Assembly (NCBI GenBank): GCA_963695445.1
Contig: CAVOGV010000023.1
Location: forward strand, 62,001 to 126,000
Source: Thiohalocapsa sp963695445
Lineage (GTDB): Bacteria > Pseudomonadota > Gammaproteobacteria > Chromatiales > Chromatiaceae
DNA: 64,000 bases
Reading direction: 5' to 3'
The notes under the pieces are model-generated. The model had not been told where the DNA came from. It saw only the letters and a program-made list of their open reading frames with translations, and made no database searches. The translations under genes were made by a program, and so were the position numbers. Below are positions 7,862-16,634 of the stretch, in pieces. Each line of letters starts with the position of its first letter. Within the stretch, counting starts at the first letter, position 1.

Positions 7862-9844
7862 TTACCGGATGTCCACGGGCACGGTCACCGATCCCTCATC
7901 GCCATAGACGCTCAGCACAGCGGGCGCCGCACCGAATTTCGCGGCAAAAGGCCTCAGGGTCTTCTGCCAGCGGTCTTTCGAACTGTTCCATGCGAGCGCC
8001 CGATCGATGCTGCTGCCGTCGTCCAATTCCACGGTTACCCGAAGACCGGCGGCGGAGCCGAGGGCGCTGGTCGCCAAGATGACCAGCTTGTCCTGCGCTG
8101 CGACATACCGCGCCCGCGTGACATCGATGGTCAGATCGAAGCCGTTGCAGTCCTGGTCGACGCCATCGCCGGCCAGCTCCGGGGCGCCCGGATAGACGCC
8201 GGCATCACCGTCGTTGCAGTCCAGATCCACCGCGAATCCGTCGCCGTCGGCGTCGACAGGGCCAAGCGGGCAGCCGTCCGCATCCACGGTCTCGCCGGCC
8301 GGCGTATCCGGGCACAGGTCCAGGGCATCGCTCACCCCGTCGCTGTCCGAGTCGAGCTGGCTCGCGGCGCAGCCGAGCGCATCGACCGGCTCACCGGGGG
8401 GTGTGCCCGGGCATTGGTCGATGTCGTCGGTGATACCATCCTGGTCCGCGTCCGTGGGCGCGCCGTCGGCCAGCAGATAATAGGCCTCTACCACGTCCAG
8501 ATAGCCGGCGCCGGTGGCATCGTCCGGGCCGGCTGCCCCGAGATCGAGCGCGCCGCCCTGGAGCGCGCCTTCCAGCTCCGCGAGGGTCGCATCGGGCATG
8601 GCCCCTTTGAGCACGGCCATCGCGCCGGCCACATGAGGCGCCGCGGCCGAGGTGCCGGTCAGGTAGGCCCAGGCGCTCGGATTCGACCCGCCACCGGTCA
8701 GTCCGGTCGTGAAGATGTCCTGCCCTGGGGCGACAAGGTGCGGGAAGGTGCCGCCGCTGCAAGCCGAGGGTCCACGGCTGCTGGTGTAGAGCACGTCACG
8801 GTAGTAATCGACCGCGCCGACCGACAGGCTCCCCGGGTTGTTGGCGGGCTCCACGCTCGACCCGGCGTAGGGGCCATAGTTGCCCGCCGAGAAGATCACG
8901 GCGACATCCGCCGCGTTGAGCATCGCGATGTCCTCGGCGAACTCGCCGGTGCAGACGCCGGTGACCGGGATGGCCCAGGAGTTGTTGACCACGTCCGGCG
9001 CGTCGTCGGTGTCGGGGTCGCCGTCCGGGTCCAGCATCCACTGATAGGCTTGGTGAATCTTCGCCAGGTCGGAGACGCCGGCGTCATCGAAGATCTTGGC
9101 CGCGATCCACTGGGCGCCCGGCGCCGCACCGATGTCGACCCCCAACGAGTTGCCGCCGAGGATGATGCCCATCACCTCGGTGCCGTGTCCGTCGGCGTCA
9201 TGCGGCAGGGAATGCTCGCCGTTGGGGTCGAACCAGCTGTTGCTCCCGCCGCGCCAGTTCGGACCGATGTCCGAGTGGGCGAGATCGACGCCGGTGTCCA
9301 GGGTCCCGACCACGACCTCCTGCCCGTAGTAGCCCAGCGCCCACAGGTCGGTGATGCGCGTCTCGGACAGGTTCCAGAAGGTGTAGCCGGAATTCCCGGG
9401 CTGCCCGGCAAGCTCCGGCGCCGGCCGATCGTCCGATAGAAAGACCTTGGCGTTCAGACCGATGCTCTCGACGCCTTTGCGCTTCGCAATGTTGGGCAGC
9501 TTCTTGACCTGGACCGTGGCCGCCACGGCATTGATCAGCCACAGTTCCGTTTCATTCTCGGTGGCATTGGTTGCTCGATCCTTTTCGATCAGCTTTGTGC
9601 AGAACGTGGACTTGGCGCGCAGCGCCTTGACCAATTTCGTCTTCTTCGCCTTGACGTCGGGGTCTACGATCGTGTTCGGATTCACCGGGTCGGTGCAGCG
9701 GATGATCACATCGACCTTGTCCTTCGGACCCAGACCGGCGATCGCCGCCTCGAGTTCGGGCTCGAGCGTTCCCGAATGGGCGTCCAGGGTCAGCGCCGAC
9801 GCCAGGAGGGCGGCGATGCTGGTCACGAGATTCTTCTGTTTCAT
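7862..9844 (-). CDS. Secreted subtilisin-family (S8) serine protease with Ca-binding repeats
   Basis: The 660-residue product has a signal peptide (NLVTSIAALLASALTL) and a ~110-residue pro-region. The S8 catalytic triad is visible as Asp in VVVGTLDTGVDLAHSD, His in DADGHGTEVMGI and Ser in LTGTSAAAPHVAGAMAV, with the oxyanion Asn in VVNNSWAIP. After the catalytic domain come thrombospondin-type-3-like Ca loops (DADQDGITDDIDQCPGTP, DSDSDGVSDALDLCPDTP) and a MopE-like DxDGDGF...DCND...DQDCNG motif, then a C-terminal beta domain. All key residues are present, so it is likely active, either as a maturation protease for neighbouring surface proteins or as a general exoprotease. It is 16 bp downstream of the small secreted protein gene. 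Confidence 0.9.
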   Translation of the reverse strand: MKQKNLVTSIAALLASALTLDAHSGTLEPELEAAIAGLGPKDKVDVIIRCTDPVNPNTIVDPDVKAKKTKLVKALRAKSTFCTKLIEKDRATNATENETELWLINAVAATVQVKKLPNIAKRKGVESIGLNAKVFLSDDRPAPELAGQPGNSGYTFWNLSETRITDLWALGYYGQEVVVGTLDTGVDLAHSDIGPNWRGGSNSWFDPNGEHSLPHDADGHGTEVMGIILGGNSLGVDIGAAPGAQWIAAKIFDDAGVSDLAKIHQAYQWMLDPDGDPDTDDAPDVVNNSWAIPVTGVCTGEFAEDIAMLNAADVAVIFSAGNYGPYAGSSVEPANNPGSLSVGAVDYYRDVLYTSSRGPSACSGGTFPHLVAPGQDIFTTGLTGGGSNPSAWAYLTGTSAAAPHVAGAMAVLKGAMPDATLAELEGALQGGALDLGAAGPDDATGAGYLDVVEAYYLLADGAPTDADQDGITDDIDQCPGTPPGEPVDALGCAASQLDSDSDGVSDALDLCPDTPAGETVDADGCPLGPVDADGDGFAVDLDCNDGDAGVYPGAPELAGDGVDQDCNGFDLTIDVTRARYVAAQDKLVILATSALGSAAGLRVTVELDDGSSIDRALAWNSSKDRWQKTLRPFAAKFGAAPAVLSVYGDEGSVTVPVDIR

Positions 9845-9860
9845 ACAGTCACCACCTTGG

Positions 9861-10560
9861 CTATTGCAGGGTCATGTGCTCGGCGCGAAAGTCGCCGATG
9901 ACGACGCTGACCTTCTGTCCAGGTTTCACATAGGAGTCCGGGTTGGCGAACATCATGTAGTAGTCGCGGTCCGCCGTGATGTTCTTGCCGCGATTGGTCG
10001 TCCGGAATGCGCCGACCTTCTCGCCCACCGGCACCGGCAGCTTGATGTTGGTGCCCTCGGTGAGCAGGTACGGCTTGGTCGCGGATCGAACAGCGGCAGG
10101 GCCTTCTCGGCATCCAACACCCGGAAGCGGAAGTCGATCATGTAGCCCCGCGCCGCGAGCCGCACGCCGTTCACCTCGACGCCCCACTTCTCGATCAGCT
10201 CCTTGTGGATCTCCGAATCGGCGACCGCGGCATCGGGTTTGAGAAGCTCCTTTCTTCGCTCCTGGGCCGCCTCCATGCCCGCGCGGATCTGCTCGACGGT
10301 GTAGGGCTCGGGCTCGCCGCCCTGCGGGGCCGTCCTCCGGCCGGTGCGCCGGGATGCCCGCCATTGCTCTCGGACGGATTGCTCGGGCTGTCGGCTGACC
10401 GCCGGAACGGCAGGGCTCGACTGTCGGAGCCGGCGGTCTCCGGCGCCGCCGCGGTCTCAGCCGGGCAGACCTGCAGCCAGGGCCAGCAGGGCAACGGCGC
10501 CGGTGGCACGTGCGATGCGTTGGTTAGGGAGCCGGTAATATTCGCCGACGTCATCTTCAT
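9861..10560 (-). CDS. Small secreted protein of unknown function (frame split)
   Basis: Stitching frames gives a ~230-residue protein. It starts at the ATG at 10560 (MKMTSANITG) and contains a signal-like helix (ARATGAVALLALAAG, read in the neighbouring frame). A low-complexity Ser/Pro/Gly segment follows, then a conserved-looking C-terminal domain: VEQI-type helix, MEAAQERRKELLKPDA, VNGVRLAARGYMIDFRFRVL, then TNIKLPVPVGEKVGAFRTTN and KVSVVIGDFRAEHMTLQ. At least two single-base frame changes are needed, near 10480 and near 10085-10090. I do not recognise the family. Its position between the cupredoxin/cadherin gene and the protease, 16 bp before the protease start, suggests co-function with the extracellular cluster. 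Confidence 0.5.
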
Positions 10561-10867
10561 GCTGCAAATCCTCGAATCCAACGGTTCTGTCTGTTCGCGT
10601 GTTGACTTGCATAGTTCGGTCCTGCCCTTGGCACTGGGAGGTAGGAGGAGGTTGAGGCCCCGAGGTCGGCTCGACCTCTGCGACATGTCTCAGGCATCGA
10701 CCCCCTCGCCAAACCTCCCGCGCAGGGAGGTGGTCGTCTGTTCGCACCTGGCACATGCCCAGGGACCATGCAGTTAGTCTCAAGTCGGCTCGGTTGAGTG
10801 GACGCCGCCGGGGGCATCCACTCAACCCAGCCCCCCGCTTGGGCGGGGACTGGGGTTGGTTTAAGAC
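10561..10867 (-). promoter_or_regulatory. Largest internal gap of the cluster, with two intercistronic hairpins
   Basis: No gene is apparent in these 307 bp. An 11-bp perfect inverted repeat (GGTTGAGTGGA at 10792-10802 with its complement at 10817-10827) is followed by a 6-bp GC stem with a 4-base loop at 10833-10848. Neither has a U-tract on the transcribed strand, so a strong terminator is unlikely. They may act as RNA-stability or attenuation hairpins separating the oxidase half from the protease/SCO half of the cluster. Confidence 0.5.
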
Positions 10868-13753
10868 TCAATCGATGCGGATGCTCAGCTTGCCGGCGGC
10901 GGGCAGATTCCGTTGCCCGCCTGCGGACCCCGGTCGTCAGGGCTACGGAACGTGAACGCGCCGACATCCTGGCCGTCGCTCGTGTCGAGTCCCGGGCCGG
11001 AGAAGTACAGCTCCAGGCGCCGCGTCCGTCGTAGGACACCACCGCCTCGTCCTGGACCGGCCCGAGCGTCGGCACGTTGGTGCCGCCGTTACGGTTGAAG
11101 GACATGTAGTAGGTCCCGCCCCGCACCGTCAGGCCGTCGATGTCGGCGTTGCCGGGTAGACCGAGCTACATTCGCATCGAACACGCCGCAGGCGAACGTT
11201 CGTGCCTCCGTTCCAGCTGTAGATGTCGGCATCGTCCCGCGCCAAGCTACCACCGACGGTCGCTGTTCCCGAGCGGTCGTGAGAAGTACAGCCTCCCGCC
11301 GTCGATCGAGATGGCGTCGATGTCCTGGCCATTGGTTGCATCAGACCGCAGTGCCGCGCCGTCGAAGTAGACCGACCAGGTACCGCCGTCGTAGAGCAGG
11401 ACGTCCTCGTCCTGAACCACCGTCGGGACACCGCCAATGGATACCGTCCTGGTCGTGTTGGCAAAGGACAGGTAGAAGGTGTCCTCATCGACGACATCCA
11501 GGGCATCCACATTGGCGTTGAAGCCCATGGTCGCCGACGAAGCTCAGGACCCGGCTGTAGGCCGCACCGTCGTAGGCATAGATGTCCGCGTTGTTGTATG
11601 GACCGGCCACGCCAGGGACCGCGCCATTGCCGCTCGTCGCGAAGAACAGCGGCCCATCGGTTCCGGTACCCGCGGCGCTTACCTCGATCTGGTAGCTCTG
11701 CGAGTCCGCTGCCGAGGCCAGGTCCGTCACCGTGACCGTCACGTCCTGGGTGCCCAGCTGGAACAGGGTCGGCGTCCAGCTGATGGCTCCCGTTGCGGAA
11801 TCGATGGCCATGCCGGCGGGTGATACATCCAGGGCGTAGGTCAGGGTGTCGCCGACATCCACGTCGGTCGCGTTCACATCGTAGCTGTAGGCCACGTTGA
11901 CCGTTGCATCCAGCAAGGCCGTGCTGGAGATCACCGGCGCATCGTTCACCGGGTCACTGTGATGCTCGCCGTCGCCTCGTTGCTATCGACAGTGTCCGTC
12001 GTTCACCAAGTACGTAAACGAGTCACTGCCGTTGAAGTTTGCACGTCGGCGTATAGGTGAATGAGCCGTCCGTGTTGAGTACCAAGGTTCCACTCCAGGC
12101 CCAGCCAGCACCGTCGGCGTAAGCGTGTCGCCGTCCACGTCAGTGTCGTTGATAAGCACGCCGGGCGGGGCCACAACAAGCTCCACGTCCTCGTCTGTCG
12201 CGTAGCCGATCGTCCGCTGCGAGCGGCGCATCGTTCACCGCCGTCACGGTCACGTCCACCAGGCGGTCGCCGTGGAGGTCGCACCGTGCTGTCGGCGACG
12301 GTGTAGTTGAACTGATCAAGCCCGTTCGCATTCGGCGTCCGGCGTGTACAGCACGCAGCAGCTCGGGTCGCTGATGGTCGACCGAGCCGATTGCGCCCTG
12401 GGTCACCGAGACGATGGTCAGCACGTCACCCGGGGTTCGGATCCGTGTCGTTGGCCAGCACGTCGATCTCGACCGACGTGTCCTCGCGCGTGGTCGCCGA
12501 GTCATGCGTCGGCAGTCGGCGCCAGTGGTCGACCGAGAAACTCAGGAAGCGCAACATGCCGCCCAGCTCGTCCGCGACGCCGAAGTCGTCCGGGTTGCTG
12601 GGGTTGGTCATGTAGCCGTTGCCGTCGTAGACCGCGTAACGTCCATCGGCCGGCGCGACGACGATGGCGTCCTTGGTCTTGAGCGGCGGCAGCATCGCGG
12701 TGTACTGCTCGCGCGGCGCAAAGTCGCCGAAGGTTAGCGCCGTCCTGCCAGGTGTAGCGGAAGCCGTCCTCGGCGTGGATGGTCATGTACAGGCCCTGCA
12801 GGGTCGGTACATGGGTCTCGCTCGCGGTGCTCAGCAGACGCACCAGGGTGTTGGGCCGCGTGTCGTTCGCGTCGGTCACGGCACTGCCGGCCGCGATGTC
12901 GGCAGTGACCGCCGTCCTCGTAGGGCTCGCCGTTGACCAGGAACCACTGGGCCTGGTAGTGGATTGATGTCGTGTAAAGGCTCGTCCGCGATGCCCTGGT
13001 TCAGCACCGGGTCCACATCGCTGTAGAACAGCACCACCTCGTTGTCGTAGGGCACACCGGGATAGACCTCTCCCGCGGCAGCATCCTTGGTCGATCGCGC
13101 CGTAGAGGCCCATGTAGACCTGCTTCTGGGGCCAGGTGCCGCTGTGGTAGATGAAGGTGCCGGAACGTTCCAGGGCCGTTTCACGAGAGATTGCCCAGAC
13201 ATACAGCTGCCTGCCGCCGTTCGCCGCTGCCTCCACGCCGTAGGAGCGGACGCGCTGGTTGGCGGATCGTACGCCCACCGGTCGCACCATTATTCCAGGT
13301 CGGTCCCAGATCGGCCTGGACGCGACGAGAAGGGCAGTTTCTGTCCCGGCATCGACCACCGACGTCGGCTCCGGCAAGTCCGTTGCTCAGATAGATCCGA
13401 AACATACGGATCCGTTCGGGTCCACCGTCAGACGAGGCCCGGGGAGACGTCGGGGCCGGCAAGCGTATTACGCAGGTCAAGTCGCGCCGCGAGAGCCAAT
13501 CGCCCGTTGCCGGCGCAATATCGTAGCAGTGGGCTACCGCTTGACCGTCGCCGTCGACGCCGCCGGTATCCTCGACGTAGCCCCACATCGGTACAGCCTG
13601 TGTCGTTCCGCCGGAGATCGGCAGGTCTTTCAAAAACGGCTTGGCCGCCAGATAGAAGTCCGCCGCGGTGGCGGGTCCCATGGCCAGCGCCAATGCACTC
13701 GCGAGCACCGACAGCTTGAAGTAGTCTGGCATGTTGTTGCTTGATCGTTTCAT
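10868..13753 (-). CDS. Secreted cupredoxin-like/cadherin-Ig multidomain protein, heavily frame-broken
   Basis: The start at 13753 has a good ribosome site (GGAGG, 8 nt before ATG) and a signal peptide (FKLSVLASALALAMGPATAA). The N-terminal part resembles a multicopper-oxidase cupredoxin domain (GVEAAANGGRQLYVWAI, GTFIYHSGTWPQKQVYMGLY) but lacks the HxH and HCH copper ligands. It is followed by Big/cadherin-like repeats (EDTSVEIDVLANDTDPN), a putative-Ig (He_PIG-like) domain (NDAPVISSTALLDATVNVAY), and C-terminal repeats of the type DTFYLSFANT / VQDEDVLLYDGGTWSVYFDG. At least six frame changes are needed, clustered at 11990-12410 and 13400. The C-terminus is placed at 10868 (frame ending KLSIRID) with an alternative at 10885. 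It lies 18 bp downstream of a multicopper-oxidase-like gene. Confidence 0.6.
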
Positions 13754-13771
13754 GTCTGTTCCCTCCGCCCC

Positions 13772-15184
13772 TTATTGGATGTCGACATAGGGCGGGAGCA
13801 CGACGACCGCGCTCAGAGTCCCGCCGGGGAAGATGTTGAAGGTGGTCAGCTCCTTCTCGGCATGGGAGTGCCAAACCAGGAAGTAGCCGCCGAACGGGTT
13901 CAGACCACCCTCGCCGGGGGGCAGATCGCCGGTATCGCCAAGGAAGGGGCTGCCGCTCCACCAGCCGCCGAGGGTGAGATCGCCGACACCGGGCAGGGCC
14001 ACGGGGAGCTCCTTGCCATGGTCCGGGCAGTACTCGTGGTTGTCGTCGTCGAAGCCGTCGCCGTCGCCGTCGTTGCAGTTGTCGTCGTGGCACATGACAC
14101 CCGGATTCGCATCGTCCTCCATGTTGTTGTCGCTGTCCGTGCAGGCGGTGTCGACCGGGCCGTAGATGTCCCAGTTCAGATCCTTGCCGGTCCAGCGCCA
14201 GATCATGTCCACGGTCTGCTTGGGCGCCGAGTTCAGCGTGTTGTCGGTGCGGCCGAGATCGGCCGTGCCGTTGCCGCTGGTCAGCATCCGCCCGTCGCGG
14301 CCGATGAAGCGCAGGTTCTCGCCATGGAAGTGGAAGGGGTGGCTGTCCTGGCCCACATTGACCGCGCGCACCAGCACGTTGTCGCCGGGGTGCGCCTGCG
14401 CCAGGGACTCATAGGGCTGGTTGGGAAAGAGCGGGTTGTAGTCGCCCTGGAACAGGTCCGGGAAGACCCGGCCGTTGACGAACCAGATGGTGGCATAGCG
14501 GTCGTTGTAGGTGAAGTGCGCCTTGTGCCCGCGCTCCATCTGGGCGTGGATCTCCGGATCCACCTCGGTCAGCAGGTAGAGGAACTCCTGGTCGTAGTCC
14601 GATCCGGTGTTCGCTCCGTAGACCGTGCGGCTACCGTCGAGCGGGCGCACGATCAGCGCCCCAGCCAGCCCCATCTCCTGATGCAAGCCCGGGTTCTGTC
14701 CGTCCAGGCTGTGATAGACATAGGTGCCCGGCTTGCCCGCGGTAAATTCATAGGTGACCGTCTCGCCCGCGTTGGAGGAGGCCTGGGTCACCAATCCCGG
14801 GGAGCCCCCGGTGGCGCTCACCTGATGCCCGCCGACCACGATGGACACCGGATCCGGCACGCCGTAGTTGGTCAGCGTGATGTTGACCGTCTGGCCCTCC
14901 GTCACGATTAGGGTCGGCGCCGGATACTGGGGAAGATAGTACGGGGAGCCCCCGGCTGACGCGGGGGTCGCGCCGCCGCCCGTCAAGTTGCCGAAACCCC
15001 ACATGTAGAGGCTGGTCCCATCCGGCAGGCTGATGTAGAACGGATAGGCGTAGAGCTGGAAGTTCGGCCCCGTGATCCCGCGGATGTCGTGGGCGGCCTC
15101 GGCGCGCTGCCCGGGCAGCGCGAAGGCCATGCCCAGCAGCAGGACGCCGCATAGGCGCCCGATCGAGTTGAGATGCTGTGTCAT
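13772..15184 (-). CDS. Multicopper-oxidase-like protein, T2/T3 motifs kept but type-1 cysteine replaced
   Basis: This 470-residue exported protein (signal peptide residues 1-31, CGVLLLGMAFALPGQRAEA) has cupredoxin domains. The first (GTYVYHSLDGQNPGLHQEMG) has no copper set. A later domain carries HPFHFHG (H282, H285, H287), and the C-terminal domain has WHSHAEKEL (H439, S440, H441), where canonical oxidases have HCH. The type-1 copper Cys is therefore Ser. A Ca-binding-like insertion (DNCNDGDGDGFDDDN) precedes the C-terminal domain. It retains two HxH motifs for a trinuclear cluster but cannot form a normal blue-copper site alone. The gene upstream (15212-16531) has the complementary set. Spacing is 27 bp, so they are almost certainly co-translated. 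Confidence 0.85.
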   Translation of the reverse strand: MTQHLNSIGRLCGVLLLGMAFALPGQRAEAAHDIRGITGPNFQLYAYPFYISLPDGTSLYMWGFGNLTGGGATPASAGGSPYYLPQYPAPTLIVTEGQTVNITLTNYGVPDPVSIVVGGHQVSATGGSPGLVTQASSNAGETVTYEFTAGKPGTYVYHSLDGQNPGLHQEMGLAGALIVRPLDGSRTVYGANTGSDYDQEFLYLLTEVDPEIHAQMERGHKAHFTYNDRYATIWFVNGRVFPDLFQGDYNPLFPNQPYESLAQAHPGDNVLVRAVNVGQDSHPFHFHGENLRFIGRDGRMLTSGNGTADLGRTDNTLNSAPKQTVDMIWRWTGKDLNWDIYGPVDTACTDSDNNMEDDANPGVMCHDDNCNDGDGDGFDDDNHEYCPDHGKELPVALPGVGDLTLGGWWSGSPFLGDTGDLPPGEGGLNPFGGYFLVWHSHAEKELTTFNIFPGGTLSAVVVLPPYVDIQ

Positions 15185-15211
15185 TGGTGTTCTCTCCGTT
15201 GCCGCCTGGGC

Positions 15212-16531
15212 CTAGTTGACGACGATCTCGGTGATCATCCCGCCGTCCATCTGGTTACGATTGCTCATCTGGTGCAGCTCGGTGGTCTGGAGGAAGTAGG
15301 TCCCCGGGGCCACGCCGGTGGTGTCGATGAGCACGTCCATGCTCTCGCCGCCGCCGGAGTTGATCGAGGCGGTCTCCAGGTACACGTTCTTGCCATCCGG
15401 TCCGCGCCGGTGGCGGGCACCGGTGCCCACCTGTTTCATCGTCAAGCCGGGCGCGGTCAGGGTCCAGAAGCGGTCGAGACCGACGTTGGAGATCCGCAGC
15501 AGCAGAGTCTGACCCTGCTGCACGGTGATCGCCGAGTCGAGCCTCTGGGTCGGCTGGCCGCCGCCGGATGGCGGAGGATTTAGTGGATCGGACTTGACCG
15601 TGTCCGGATAGCCGCGTCCGTTGAACTGCGGGTAGTCGGTCCCCAGCGTCGAGAACGGCAGTGGCTGCACGGCGATGTGCTCCTCGTGGAAGAAGGAGTC
15701 GAAGCCGCCGAGCTGGATCGCCTTCTCGACGTCGTAGCGGGTGGTACCGTCGCCGTCGTTGTAGACGTAGGTGTCGCCGACCGTCGGATCGTCGTTGTGC
15801 CGCACGCAGGCAGCGTGCTCGTCGACGGGCGTGCCCGGGTCGTCAGCGACGCCGGTGCAGGCCGCGACCGCGGCGTCATAATCGGGATTGCCGTGGGTCG
15901 CGCTGCCCAGTGAAGCCCCGTCCGGGAGCCGGTTTTGGGCCGGGCGCACATAGAGGTTGGCGAGCATGCCCATCTCCATGTGCTCCGTCGCCTCCACGTG
16001 GCAGTGATACAGATAGGTGCCGGGCTCGACGATGTTGTAGTAGTAGGTCAGGGTGCCGCCCATGTTGATGGAGATCGAGACCTCCGGAACACCGTCGAAC
16101 ACCGACGCCGCGTTCGGGAAGCCGTGGAAGTGGACGGTGTGCGGGTCGAACAGATCCGGCCGCATCGTGGTGCCGACGTTGGTCAGGGACAGATAGAACT
16201 CGTCCCCCTCGTCGAGCACGATGGTCGGTCCGGGCCATTCGTTGTTGAGGATGCCGTTGGCGATCACATCATTCGGCAGCGCGCCTGTCTGGTCGCCAAA
16301 GCCGAAGGTGTAGAGCTCGCTGCCGTCCGACATCACGGCGAAGCCGTCGCCCGCGATGAAGTGCTTGCAGACCGTGTTGTGAGGCTGGGTCTCCCCGCCA
16401 TCCCATTGCGCGTTGCCGTTGTCGTCGCCCGGGCACTGTACGTTTACATTTGCCTGTACGACGCCGAAGCCTCCGATCAATGCCACCGAGACGGCCGCCG
16501 GGAGCGCACGCTTCTTGAAGGAACCATTCAT
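15212..16531 (-). CDS. Multicopper-oxidase-like protein with complete type-1 copper site in its first domain
   Basis: I chose the ATG at 16531 (MNGSFKKRALPAAVSVALIG) because it gives a signal peptide; 16585 would add a non-signal leader. The first cupredoxin domain has HTVHFHG (H131, H134, H136) and YHCHVEATEHMEMGM (H176, C177, H178, H184, M189), a complete type-1 ligand set plus two HxH motifs of a trinuclear centre. The second domain (EKAIQLGGFDSFFHEEH..., QQGQTLLLRISNVGLDRF, GTYFLQTTELHQM) lacks the other two HxH motifs that a three-domain or two-domain laccase would need. It therefore supplies half of a T2/T3 cluster, the other half being visible in the next gene. It is likely periplasmic or extracellular and may oxidise a metal or phenolic substrate; the substrate is unknown. 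Confidence 0.85.
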   Translation of the reverse strand: MNGSFKKRALPAAVSVALIGGFGVVQANVNVQCPGDDNGNAQWDGGETQPHNTVCKHFIAGDGFAVMSDGSELYTFGFGDQTGALPNDVIANGILNNEWPGPTIVLDEGDEFYLSLTNVGTTMRPDLFDPHTVHFHGFPNAASVFDGVPEVSISINMGGTLTYYYNIVEPGTYLYHCHVEATEHMEMGMLANLYVRPAQNRLPDGASLGSATHGNPDYDAAVAACTGVADDPGTPVDEHAACVRHNDDPTVGDTYVYNDGDGTTRYDVEKAIQLGGFDSFFHEEHIAVQPLPFSTLGTDYPQFNGRGYPDTVKSDPLNPPPSGGGQPTQRLDSAITVQQGQTLLLRISNVGLDRFWTLTAPGLTMKQVGTGARHRRGPDGKNVYLETASINSGGGESMDVLIDTTGVAPGTYFLQTTELHQMSNRNQMDGGMITEIVVN

Positions 16532-16634
16532 TATCTGTAACCCTCGTTGTTGTGCCTGTTCGGAAACCGGAGCCGCCCGGCCCACGCCCGCATCGGGCGA
16601 TCAGGGCGTGGCGGCGGCGCCGGAACCGTCTCGC

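Noticed and set aside
13772..15184. Naming this a functional laccase
   Set aside because: The type-1 Cys is Ser (HSH) and the first cupredoxin domain lacks copper ligands, so a stand-alone blue oxidase is not supported.
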